From JBEKYD01 sp049509915 (GTDB lineage: Bacteria; Acidobacteriota; Terriglobia; Bryobacterales; Bryobacteraceae): a stretch of 34,654 bases of DNA. The stretch is taken from positions 1 to 34,654 of the forward strand of contig JBEKZL010000040.1 of the NCBI GenBank assembly GCA_049509915.1, in the 5' to 3' direction. The translations under genes were made by a program, and so were the position numbers. Below, piece after piece: positions 8,617 to 16,551 of this stretch (positions are counted from its first letter, which is position 1; each line of letters opens with the position of its first letter). Below the pieces are notes generated by a model. The model saw only the letters and a list, made by a program, of their open reading frames with translations, did no database searches and was not told where the DNA came from.

Positions 8617-9738
8617 CTAGAAAATCGGCACCGGCGCAGCCGTGTTGCTGCTCCCGGTACCCGCCGATTGGGCGTTTCGAGCCAAAGAAAATGTCTGTCC
8701 GTAACTATTTCTCGTCAGCGTGTGAGTCACCTGCCGGATCAGCCAGAACCCGCTTAATTGCCCGTTGACCGCCAACACCTGCACATTCTGGTAAGGCTGC
8801 AACACGGCCGAATAGGTGTCCTTCAATACTTCTCCTTCCGCGTGCAACGCATACCCGTCTTCCTCCGAGGCTGCCAGCACCGCGCTCGCCACGTTCATGT
8901 TCCGCGATTGCCCCGGCTGCAGCATCCGGTTAGCGGGAGTTCCCCCGGGCGGGTTGGTCCCCAGCCGGTCGATGTCGCTCAGATTGGCAGTGCTGGAAGT
9001 CACCGTCGCGCTGTTGAGCGACACGGCCGCCCCGCGGAACGCCGCGGGTAAGGCGTTGTTGCTCGTGAGTCGAATATTCAGCAGGTTCCGTTGGTTGCCG
9101 GTGAGGATCATCTGCGGCAGGCCGGAATCCGCCGTTGAGACTTTCTTGAAGCACCCGATACTGGTATGTGGTTGCGGTCCAGGAAGAACGTAGGCGTGCC
9201 ATTTTTTGAAATTGCGGTTCACCAGTTTCTGTAGCAATTCCATGGCGGTGCCGCGCAAGACGGTAGTGATCGACGACAAGTTGTTGGCTGGCGGCACCGG
9301 ATCGGTCTGGGTGGACTGGATGTCCCGGACCGAGTTATAAATTTGTGTGGCGATTTGGTCGTCCGTCATTCCCTGGTAAAGGTAGACGCATTCGTTGCGG
9401 TGCAGCCAGAATCCATCGTCCTGCACCTCCACCCGAGCCATGCTTTGACCCGGCTCCATGTGCAGATCGTGATGGACATTCACGATTGGCCCGTCGACCA
9501 ATGGTACGTAGGGCCCGCCTTGCAGACTCACTTCCACGCGCACCCGGTTCAGCGGCTGGAGATAGCTTTCGGTTTCCCCGGTCCACTTGCCATGGGAATC
9601 GGTGCGGAGAGGAATCTCCACCGTGGCCGTCCAGTAGTGATCCATCTCCTGGTGGACAGTGATCGTTTCGAAGGTGGTGATCTGCTGCATGGTGGCGTTC
9701 TGGTCGCCGAGATAGAATCTGTACTGCGCGCAGCCCAT
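8617..9738 (-). CDS. gpD/gp27-like baseplate hub protein
   Basis: A 373-aa protein of the phage late-control D / gp27 type, which forms the trimeric hub between tube and spike. Supporting sequence: an N-terminal VHQEMDHYWTATVEIPL barrel strand, DGPIVNVHHDLHMEPGQSMARVEVQDDGFWLHRNE, and YQGMTDDQIATQIYN, where the usual D-x-x-I-A-x-x-I pattern is visible. The C-terminus has LPYQN-like and GFWLIRQVTHTL segments typical of hub proteins. The ATG shares one base with the LysM stop (TAATG), implying coupling. gpV follows after 12 bases. Confidence 0.87.
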   Translation of the reverse strand: MGCAQYRFYLGDQNATMQQITTFETITVHQEMDHYWTATVEIPLRTDSHGKWTGETESYLQPLNRVRVEVSLQGGPYVPLVDGPIVNVHHDLHMEPGQSMARVEVQDDGFWLHRNECVYLYQGMTDDQIATQIYNSVRDIQSTQTDPVPPANNLSSITTVLRGTAMELLQKLVNRNFKKWHAYVLPGPQPHTSIGCFKKVSTADSGLPQMILTGNQRNLLNIRLTSNNALPAAFRGAAVSLNSATVTSSTANLSDIDRLGTNPPGGTPANRMLQPGQSRNMNVASAVLAASEEDGYALHAEGEVLKDTYSAVLQPYQNVQVLAVNGQLSGFWLIRQVTHTLTRNSYGQTFSLARNAQSAGTGSSNTAAPVPIF

Positions 9739-10034
9739 TATTGCTCCGGCACCTCGATGGTGATTTGGCTTGCGCTAGGATCCCCCGGAAGCCACGGCTC
9801 CAACAGATCCGGCGCGTAGAGTTCGGTATTGGCGTCGGCAATGTGCCAGAACATCGTGCCGTCGCCGTACTCTTGATTGGCAATCACGTCCAGCCGGTCG
9901 TCGGCGGTCATCGCGGTCGCATCGCCGCTCACAACCGGCAGCATCCGCAGTTTCACCGCGTTTGCCGTGGACCCGTCCGCCTGCTGGATCTGGCATTGAG
10001 CGATATCCGCGTATCGGGAGCTTGGAAGAAACAT
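9738..10034 (-). CDS. LysM/tail-protein-X-like protein
   Basis: A 98-aa protein with a LysM-like half: RLDVIANQEYGDGTMFWHIADAN, then a LLEPWLPG end, as in phage tail protein X. In Afp7/Pvc7 this LysM module is fused behind the tube-like domain. Here the two halves are consecutive genes. The start at 10034 has GAGG with a 6-base spacer, and the ATG lies just 8 bases after the preceding stop. A longer open frame upstream is only read-through of another frame. Expected role: joins the tube base to the hub. Confidence 0.85.
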   Translation of the reverse strand: MFLPSSRYADIAQCQIQQADGSTANAVKLRMLPVVSGDATAMTADDRLDVIANQEYGDGTMFWHIADANTELYAPDLLEPWLPGDPSASQITIEVPEQ

Positions 10035-10042
10035 GGAATTCC

Positions 10043-10711
10043 TCAGAATGGAATCAGGTCCACCACCTCGGCCACGGTATTGGCCAGATTGACCGTAGCC
10101 AGCGTATCCTGCATCAGTTGGGTATACTGCAGCGCGCCTTGCGCGATCTGGTCGTCGCAGCAGTAGCACGGCGATATCACCGCCAGGCCCATCGTCACGC
10201 TCGCCTCCTCCGCATTGAGCAGGGAATCGTACTGCACCTCGTTGATGGTCATCGATTCGATAATCACCGGGACAATCCGCATCAGGCCCCACACGAACAG
10301 AATCTTCGGCGATTGCACGCGCGGAATCGGCAGCACTGAATTGGTCTGCGACCCGCTCAGCAAACTGCCGATCGCATCCACTGCCGCGCCGATCAAGCCT
10401 CCCGGAGTCTGCACCGGATAGACCATGGCTTCGAGCGCCGCCAGTTGCGGACCGACGCCCATGGTGAGGCCGATCAGATCGGAACTGTTCCGCTGGTCCG
10501 CCGCGCTGAATTGCGCTTCCACGGTGAAGCGCTCGTATGGAGGTTCGCCCGCCTGGCTGGTTTCGCGCGTGGTGGCGTTTACCGGGCGCGGCGGAATCTC
10601 GATGGTTCGCGACATCTTTTCCGGATTGAACTGGAAGACGACGACGTTGGGAATGGGTCCCAGAAAATCCGAGCCGTATTCGATCAGCGCCCCTTTGAGT
10701 GTGTTCCCCAT
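10043..10711 (-). CDS. CIS tube/baseplate initiator protein (Afp7 N-domain-like)
   Basis: A 222-aa protein. The N-terminus carries the conserved VVVFQFNPEKMSRTIE strand, then RPVNATTRETSQAGEPPYERFTVEAQFSA, the hallmark of the contractile-injection-system tube N-terminal family (Afp7/Pvc7, T4 gp53/54-type position). The middle has PRVQSPKILFVWG and the end VQYDSLLNAEEASVTMGL, also typical. It probably forms the first tube ring on the hub. It lies 3 bases after the 79-aa gene and just upstream of the LysM gene, in the same order as the domains of Afp7. Confidence 0.87.
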   Translation of the reverse strand: MGNTLKGALIEYGSDFLGPIPNVVVFQFNPEKMSRTIEIPPRPVNATTRETSQAGEPPYERFTVEAQFSAADQRNSSDLIGLTMGVGPQLAALEAMVYPVQTPGGLIGAAVDAIGSLLSGSQTNSVLPIPRVQSPKILFVWGLMRIVPVIIESMTINEVQYDSLLNAEEASVTMGLAVISPCYCCDDQIAQGALQYTQLMQDTLATVNLANTVAEVVDLIPF

Positions 10712-10714
10712 GCG

Positions 10715-10954
10715 TTACTCTCCGCCCAATTGACGGCGGATCTGCCCACTAAGATCGGAATTCTTGCCGTCGCTTTTGAGGCGCACCGAAAGCTTGCCGA
10801 TTTCGGTCTTTCCGGAGGCGAAGTGAGCCGCTTGCCGGCCTACCGCGTCGGCGATTTCGCGCCCGATCGAGCCGGCACGCTGCCCCGCTTGTTGTGGCGT
10901 CACGCCGCGAAGCCGCACCGACACCTTATCGATGTGAATGCCGCCTGTATTCAT
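10715..10954 (-). CDS. Small conserved-looking eCIS operon protein, function unknown
   Basis: A 79-aa basic protein starting MNTGGIHIDKVSVRLRGV. Its ATG overlaps the ATPase stop as ATGA, with GGAGGAGG four bases upstream. It has a strand-like N-terminus, a helical middle (AGSIGREIADAVGRQAAHFA) and a strand-like KIGKLSV-type repeat (IDKVSVRL near residue 8, IGKLSVRL near residue 50), so two similar beta elements flank the helix. I do not recognise a named domain. Strict coupling between the ATPase and the tube initiator argues for an assembly or structural role. Confidence 0.75.
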   Translation of the reverse strand: MNTGGIHIDKVSVRLRGVTPQQAGQRAGSIGREIADAVGRQAAHFASGKTEIGKLSVRLKSDGKNSDLSGQIRRQLGGE

Positions 10955-13059
10955 CGTGCCTCCTCCAATACATCGCTCCATCTGCCGCACTGCTCGCGAG
11001 TCAACGTCCGGTCCAGCTTCTGGTACTCGCGCTTTACCGAGAGCATCACCGTCTCCATCGATAGCTTTCTCTCGCTCGACCGGCCCGCGCTCTGCAAACA
11101 GGCATGCAGGACAATCGAGCGGATATGGCCTCCGGAAAGCGCGTACTGGCGCGCGAGAAAGTCGAAATCCAGGCCGGACGCATCCACTTCCGGCGGAATT
11201 CCGGTTTGCCAGATTCGCTTTCGTTCGGGGGCGTCCGGAAGCGGAAATTCCATCACGAAGCGAAGCCTCCTCAGAAATGCCTCGTCCAGGTCTTTGCGCC
11301 GGTTGGTGGCCAGAATCGCCACGCCGCGGAATCGCTCCATGCGCTGCAGCAGGTAGCTGATCTCCATGTTGGCAAAACGGTCGTTGGCGTTCCGCGCCTG
11401 TATGCGCTGGCCGAAAAGCGACTCGGCTTCATCGAAGAACAGCAACGAATCGGACTCTTCCATCGAATCGAACAGCCGGCGCAAATTCTTTTCGGTCTCG
11501 CCAATATACTTGTTCACCACCTGCGAAAGATCGACGCGGAACATGGGGAGGCCGAGCCTGGCGGCAAGCACTTCCGCCGCCATGGTCTTGCCGGTTCCCG
11601 GAGCGCCCGCGAACAGTGCCGAAATCCCGGCTTCATCCCATACGCGCCCAGTGCCCCAGCGGGCGTGAACTCGCGAGAGGTTCCGCATAGCCGTTACGAT
11701 TTCCTCAAACTGACGCTCCTGCGCCGGGGGCAAAATCAGTTCCCCGCTCTTGAATCGCGGCTTCACTCTCGCCGCCAGGTTGCCGGGTGCGGCTTCGGTC
11801 CGTTGACGGCAAGCCGCCACCAGTTCCTCGCCCGTTACCGGCTTCCGGTCGCGCGTGAGGGTTCGGGCAATTTCCTGAATCACCGCGGCATCGAAACGAA
11901 AACGAAAGGCGCAGTCCTCGAGTGCGTCCTCGGGCGGCGCCGCGTCCTGGGAAAAACATTGGCGCCAGCAGTTCAAGCGCGATTCCAGGTCGGGCGTGGG
12001 AATGTCGATCGCCGGCAAAATCCGCCAACCAGGGATTTCCACCTTCTCCTGTTCCCAGAAGCCCAACACGTAAATCGGAATACCGCTGAAAGGTACCGCC
12101 GCACCATCGTTCGTTTCTCTGGGCGCTTGCAGTTGTAAACACAGATCGGCTCCGTCCAGCCAGCACAGCGCCGCCGCGGTTTGAAGTTCGGCGCCCGAAC
12201 GCGGCCCATTCCACGCGTATACCGGCCGGCCGGTGACGGCGGAAAAGCTTTCGAGCAAGCTCCTCACGGCGGCGCCGTTCGCGAGCGTCAGGCTGGATGA
12301 CGCCCGCAGCGGGACCCCGTGCGGTCCGTCGATCGCCTCGCGCGCCCGCAACGCTACCAGTTTCGCCGCCACCGGCAGTTCCGCCGAATCCGCCGTGCCG
12401 CCGATTACCGTGAAGGCGTCGCGGCGGCGGTCCGCGGCCGCCAGCAAGCGCCTGGCGGTGAGCGCGGGCATGGTGATGGGCGTACGCCAGTCGATGGCAT
12501 CGTGCCCATCCGCGCGAAACATTCCCAGGCGGAAAAGCGGATGCGAAAGGCTGTTCAGGCTCGAAAGCGCGCCGGGTTCATCCCAGAGCCGCTGCACCAG
12601 ACCCAGTGTCGGAATGGACCGCCGGGTATCGCCTTGCGCCGCGCCAATTACTTCGGCGGCGGCGGCGTCCCAGCTATGCACCAGCAGCAGCGCGGTAGTA
12701 AAAACCTCCGCCGGGGCGAGGCTGAGTTTTCCCGCCAGCCAGGGCAACGTTCCGCGCGCTCCGGACGGCGCCGCCGGCGGCGCATCTTGCCGGAGCATCT
12801 CTGTAAGGTGGCTCGCGGTCTCATCGCGCTCGAAAAACTCCAGCCGCTGTTCGTGCAGCCGGCAACGATCGAGCGCATCCGTCAGCGGATCGGGCGTCTG
12901 CGACTGTCGCCAGGCCCAGCAAAGCTCCCTGCGCAATCGCAGCACGGCCTGGCGGACCCAATGCGCCGTCCAGGCATCCGGCACGTCGAGGCCAGGCGTG
13001 AACCAGACCGCTTCGCCAGCCCGCGCCGCGGTTCCGATTTTGGATACTGCCGTTGCCAT
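10951..13059 (-). CDS. AAA+ ATPase of the eCIS (Afp15/Pvc15-like)
   Basis: A 702-aa protein. The C-terminal AAA+ module has Walker A GAPGTGKT near residue 485, Walker B LLFFDEAES near residue 540, a sensor asparagine in ILATNRRKD and an RRLRF arginine-finger region. The N-terminal about 450 residues include a winged-helix-like TLPWLAGKLSLAPAEVF segment and an inactive-looking Rossmann-type half. Afp15-family ATPases are conserved in eCIS loci and are thought to help sheath or particle assembly or recycling; the exact activity is not settled. The start lies two bases after the Pvc16-like stop. Confidence 0.92.
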   Translation of the reverse strand: MATAVSKIGTAARAGEAVWFTPGLDVPDAWTAHWVRQAVLRLRRELCWAWRQSQTPDPLTDALDRCRLHEQRLEFFERDETASHLTEMLRQDAPPAAPSGARGTLPWLAGKLSLAPAEVFTTALLLVHSWDAAAAEVIGAAQGDTRRSIPTLGLVQRLWDEPGALSSLNSLSHPLFRLGMFRADGHDAIDWRTPITMPALTARRLLAAADRRRDAFTVIGGTADSAELPVAAKLVALRAREAIDGPHGVPLRASSSLTLANGAAVRSLLESFSAVTGRPVYAWNGPRSGAELQTAAALCWLDGADLCLQLQAPRETNDGAAVPFSGIPIYVLGFWEQEKVEIPGWRILPAIDIPTPDLESRLNCWRQCFSQDAAPPEDALEDCAFRFRFDAAVIQEIARTLTRDRKPVTGEELVAACRQRTEAAPGNLAARVKPRFKSGELILPPAQERQFEEIVTAMRNLSRVHARWGTGRVWDEAGISALFAGAPGTGKTMAAEVLAARLGLPMFRVDLSQVVNKYIGETEKNLRRLFDSMEESDSLLFFDEAESLFGQRIQARNANDRFANMEISYLLQRMERFRGVAILATNRRKDLDEAFLRRLRFVMEFPLPDAPERKRIWQTGIPPEVDASGLDFDFLARQYALSGGHIRSIVLHACLQSAGRSSERKLSMETVMLSVKREYQKLDRTLTREQCGRWSDVLEEAR

Positions 13060-13061
13060 AC

Positions 13062-14276
13062 TTACGCCATAACGATCTGGAACGCCTGCTTCGATTGCGC
13101 TCCGTTGACCCTGAAAACCGCGGTATACGTCCCCGGCGGGATGGCTTCTCCACTCAGCATCAGCACCTGTTGCGCGCTTTGGTCTGCCGGCGCCGCGAAA
13201 CTGGGATCGGGCCGATCGATGACCTCGGCGACTCCCGTACTGTTCAGCAGCCCAAGCTCGACATAGTCGCTCGGCCCACCTAGAAACTGCCCGGTCAGTT
13301 TAATCGCGCCGTATACATTGGGATTCGTGGCGGATACCGGCTGCAGCCCGACGGCCGTTACGCTGGTGACCAGGGGAATCAGCGCCGTCGATAGCGCATT
13401 ACTGAAAAGCGTCTTGCCCACGGCGATGGTCTGCGCCACCGAAACCGGCTGGCTGCCGGCCGAGAGTTTCGTGGGATCTAGCGCCGCGCCGCCCACCACG
13501 CACCGCAGCGTGCCGGATTGCTGCATGGTGACCGGCAACTGCACGGCGCCGAATTGCACCGCCAGTTGGTCGCCGTCGAGCCCCGCGCCCGTTATGGTCA
13601 GCACATCGCCCGGCTGCACCTGCGGAGGCGTCACGGATTCGATCGACGACCCCAGGCCTGGCAGCAGGATATTGCGCACGCCAGCCGGGCCAATTATGGT
13701 ATCGCTGATGTAATTCACACCCACTAACTGCATCGACGACGGGGGATCGGATGTGGCCACCAGCACGGGCCGGATCTGGAATGGCACCGACGTCCGATAG
13801 CGGTCGTCGGGGCCTTGCATCAGGCGCGAAAGCAAATCGGGCGTGCCATCGTCAAACGTCACCTTCAGGGATTCCGGGTTATCGATGAGCGGTTTGTTGC
13901 CGTTGAGTTGCTCCAGCACGCCGCTCTCGTTCATCCCCAGCAGCGCCTGCATCGCCAGCCCGAGTACATCGTGCGCTCCATCCGTGTCGCTGTCGCCGTT
14001 TTGATCGAACGCGGTCAGCAGGTATCGCAGCACCAGCCACAGCGGCGTCTGCCTGCCGGGAGTGAGCGACACGTTCCGCAAGCTCGCGTCGAGCTGAACT
14101 TCATACAGGAACAGGTTGAGTCTCGCGCCTTGCGGGACTATGCCGCTGGTGCCGGGCTCCGGCCGGGAAATGCTGACCACCGGGCTCGGCGACGCGCTCG
14201 TCAGCGCGTTCGTCAGGACATTCTTGAGAAGACGGCTCACGCTGCCGATTGCCGTGCCTGTGTCGATCAACGCCAT
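13062..14276 (-). CDS. Pvc16/Afp16-like (DUF4255) tail-cap protein with Ig-like domains
   Basis: A 404-aa protein. Residues about 1-190 match the Pvc16 N-terminal family: GSVSRLLKNVLTNAL, GARLNLFLYEVQLDASLRN, and TPLWLVLRYLLTAF. Afp16 caps the tube and sets its length. After about residue 200 come Ig/IPT-like segments (SIESVTPPQVQPGDVLTITGAGL, and a second at about 300-404 ending GTYTAVFRVNG), absent from the shorter Afp16 and likely decorating the distal end. The start has GGGAGA about 7 bases upstream, 15 bases after the proline-rich gene. Confidence 0.88.
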   Translation of the reverse strand: MALIDTGTAIGSVSRLLKNVLTNALTSASPSPVVSISRPEPGTSGIVPQGARLNLFLYEVQLDASLRNVSLTPGRQTPLWLVLRYLLTAFDQNGDSDTDGAHDVLGLAMQALLGMNESGVLEQLNGNKPLIDNPESLKVTFDDGTPDLLSRLMQGPDDRYRTSVPFQIRPVLVATSDPPSSMQLVGVNYISDTIIGPAGVRNILLPGLGSSIESVTPPQVQPGDVLTITGAGLDGDQLAVQFGAVQLPVTMQQSGTLRCVVGGAALDPTKLSAGSQPVSVAQTIAVGKTLFSNALSTALIPLVTSVTAVGLQPVSATNPNVYGAIKLTGQFLGGPSDYVELGLLNSTGVAEVIDRPDPSFAAPADQSAQQVLMLSGEAIPPGTYTAVFRVNGAQSKQAFQIVMA

Positions 14277-14291
14277 GGCAAAATCTCCCGG

Positions 14292-15179
14292 TTAGCGGTC
14301 CAGGTACTGGCGGGCCAGGCGCCCCGTCATCGGCGCGGGTCGTGATGGCGCGGCGGCCCGCGGCTCGGCTCGGCGCACGGCGCGCAGCGGCGGCTGGGGC
14401 TCGCTCTCGATCGTTACTTCGATCTTGCCGATAGTCACGTCGATCGCAGGCGGCAAGTTGCGCCGGGACGCCGGATGGGACGCGGGCGCAGGCGATTGCG
14501 CTCGCATTGGTGGCGGCACCGGCTGTTCGGGTGCCCGGCGGAGCCAGCTCCGAACCGGCTCGGGAATGGCGAATTCGGCCCTCCGCGGCTCTTTCGATGC
14601 CGGCTGGACGTCATCCTCCACGAACGGCTCCGGGGGTACCGTCGTTTTCAGAATCTCGCGATGGACTTCGCGGCTCGGTGGCGAGGGGACAGGCGGCCGA
14701 GCTACGGCTTTGGCCGATATCGGCCGTGAAAGCGGCCGCTCCGGCGGTGCGGGCTCGGACCGGCGTTCGCCGATCGGCGAAACGTGGCGCGCCTCCCGGC
14801 TCTCCTGGGGCTTCAGTCGCGATCCTTCGGTCGCCCGTGGCGGAACCGGTTTCGGCGTAAACGCGGGCGGGGCGCCCGCCCGGAGCTCGCTCGCTGGAGG
14901 CAGACCGCGATCCTCCGAGGGAGGCGCCGTAAGCGATGGCCACGGCGGCCAGGAAGCTGGCGCCGTGAACTTTTCCGATAAGCGAGCTCGGGGCGGTGCC
15001 TGTTCCAGCGCGGGAGATGCCGTTCCCGCAGGTTCCCGAGCCGCCGGCGCGGGCCCTACCAGCCGCTCCTCGTGAATTTCCTCGAAGACAGCCGGAGCGC
15101 GCGGCGCCAGCCGGAGACTGGATGGCGGTCTCAGTGTCGATTGCGTCTGGCGGGCGAGTTGAACCAGATACCGGCTCAC
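14292..15179 (-). CDS. Proline-rich, probably disordered eCIS operon protein
   Basis: A 295-aa protein that is very rich in Pro, Ala, Arg and Glu. The N-terminus (MSRYLVQLARQTQSTLRPP) is a short amphipathic helix. Most of the chain has no predicted fold. Near the C-terminus is one ordered strand pair, IDVTIGKIEVTIESE. Short V-x-I-G-(K/R)-I-E-V tails of this type occur in other eCIS operon proteins, so the tail may dock to the particle; this is a recollection, not a search. The GTG start overlaps the upstream stop as GTGA. Length and function are not otherwise constrained. It could be a spacer, linker or cargo-adaptor protein. Confidence 0.75.
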   Translation of the reverse strand: MSRYLVQLARQTQSTLRPPSSLRLAPRAPAVFEEIHEERLVGPAPAAREPAGTASPALEQAPPRARLSEKFTAPASWPPWPSLTAPPSEDRGLPPASELRAGAPPAFTPKPVPPRATEGSRLKPQESREARHVSPIGERRSEPAPPERPLSRPISAKAVARPPVPSPPSREVHREILKTTVPPEPFVEDDVQPASKEPRRAEFAIPEPVRSWLRRAPEQPVPPPMRAQSPAPASHPASRRNLPPAIDVTIGKIEVTIESEPQPPLRAVRRAEPRAAAPSRPAPMTGRLARQYLDR

Positions 15180-15985
15180 AATTCACCACCGTCCATGTAC
15201 GCCAGATACGCCTGTCTTCGCCACGACGGCAGTTTTGCGATCTCCTCCTCGGTCCAATGATAGTAACCGGCCAGGCGATGGACTTGCCCGATCAGATCGA
15301 ACTGCGCCAGCCACAAGCGTTCCAGCGCGGCCGCCACGAGATCGGGCGCTTGCGCGGTCGGCCGGCCGCACTCGGCGCATCCCACTTCGAGATGGAAGTC
15401 CACCAGAGGATCGTATTCGTCCATCGCCTGGTCGATCGAATCGCCGATCTCATCGAGGGCAACACCCAGGTCTTCGAACTCCGGCTCCACGAATAAGCTG
15501 GCCGCCACGGGCGCGGTACCCCCGGATAACCAGCGCTGTTGATCGGCCCCCGTGGGACGGCGCAGCCAGACGGTGCGCGAGCCGATTTCGACCGGCACCA
15601 GCCTTTCCCGATACGCCTCGGCAGCCACCGCCGCGATCTCAGAAGGGCGCAACTCCAACTCGCCCTCCGCGCCGCAGCCGGCATGACGGCAGCGAACCCG
15701 CCATTCCAAAGGACGCCCCACGTCGCCGCCGGCCAATGCCACGATAGCCTCGATGCGGGTGCCCAGCGGCAGTTCCCAAATCGTCTCTTCGGGCGGCGGC
15801 CCGCCGCTGCGCGTCTCCGAGCAGCGCGCCAGCAGACTCGTCACCAGCCGGGGCCTCTCGACACCGGCGAACTCCACGGCAAGATCCCCCATGTCTTTGC
15901 CGAAAGCCCGCAGCGTTACCGGCCGGTTCGCGGTTTCGATCGGCAGCCATTCGGGAATCGCCGGAAATGGGACGGTTGGGAACAT
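15176..15985 (-). CDS. Zinc-ribbon-like baseplate/hub assembly chaperone-like protein
   Basis: A 269-aa protein. It has two paired-cysteine knuckles, CRHAGC (C99, C104) and CAEC (C203, C206), about 100 residues apart, which could make one zinc ribbon. The C-terminus IGQVHRLAGYYHWTEEEIAKLPSWRR resembles the hydrophobic tail of T4-like baseplate hub chaperone proteins found after tube genes. Position directly after the tube supports this. The name is tentative. The ATG at 15985 is preferred; a GTG at 16000 would add five residues but has no ribosome binding site. Confidence 0.6.
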   Translation of the reverse strand: MFPTVPFPAIPEWLPIETANRPVTLRAFGKDMGDLAVEFAGVERPRLVTSLLARCSETRSGGPPPEETIWELPLGTRIEAIVALAGGDVGRPLEWRVRCRHAGCGAEGELELRPSEIAAVAAEAYRERLVPVEIGSRTVWLRRPTGADQQRWLSGGTAPVAASLFVEPEFEDLGVALDEIGDSIDQAMDEYDPLVDFHLEVGCAECGRPTAQAPDLVAAALERLWLAQFDLIGQVHRLAGYYHWTEEEIAKLPSWRRQAYLAYMDGGEL

Positions 15986-16005
15986 GGGCCCTTTTCGCAC
16001 CCGAA

Positions 16006-16530
16006 CTAGGAACTCTGCGGGACGGCCTGGCTTTCATCCTGCTCGGTGGATTGCGGGTCGCGCTCCCAGCCTTCCAGTTCGATTTTGATGGATTCGATCG
16101 CGATGGCGTTGCCGCTGGAGTCCAGTTGCGGCGAGGCCGTATATTCGCTCACCCAGCAGCCATGCAGGAAGAAGCGGCGCGCCACCAGTCCCTTCTCGTC
16201 GAGCACCTCCAGCACCAGCTCCTTGCGGAAATTCACCAGGTCCATGGAAGAGTCGCCCACGAAAGGATGGACCTTGTTGGCCCAGGCTTCAAAATCGAGG
16301 TCCCAGGTGATACCGCGTTCGAAGACAACGCCGTCGTACTGGGTGCGGCCCGGCGTTTTGTGATCCGTGCTGTTCATTTGGCCGGAGCGGTGCGTGATCA
16401 CGTTGGTGGTCCGCTTCAGCGGCCCGGCCTTCATCACGCCGAGCACCGTATGGCCGTCCCACTTCACCTGAAACTTGTAATTCTTATAGGGATCGATGCG
16501 CGTAGCGTTCTTTGTAAATCCAGTTCCCAT
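16006..16530 (-). CDS. Inner tube protein (T4 gp19/Afp1-like)
   Basis: A 174-aa protein of the phage tail tube family. It contains YKNYKFQVKWDGHTVLGVMKAGPLKRTTNVITHRSG, FERGITWDLDFEAWANKV, a VNFRKELVLEVLDEKG strand, and the common end IAIESIKIELEGWERD. Stacked hexamers form the rigid tube inside the sheath. GGAGGG lies four bases before the ATG, and the gene is 21 bases after the sheath stop. It is the only tube gene in the window, whereas Afp and PVC carry two (Afp1, Afp5). Confidence 0.94.
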   Translation of the reverse strand: MGTGFTKNATRIDPYKNYKFQVKWDGHTVLGVMKAGPLKRTTNVITHRSGQMNSTDHKTPGRTQYDGVVFERGITWDLDFEAWANKVHPFVGDSSMDLVNFRKELVLEVLDEKGLVARRFFLHGCWVSEYTASPQLDSSGNAIAIESIKIELEGWERDPQSTEQDESQAVPQSS

Positions 16531-16551
16531 AGATTCCCTCCGGGTGCGCGA

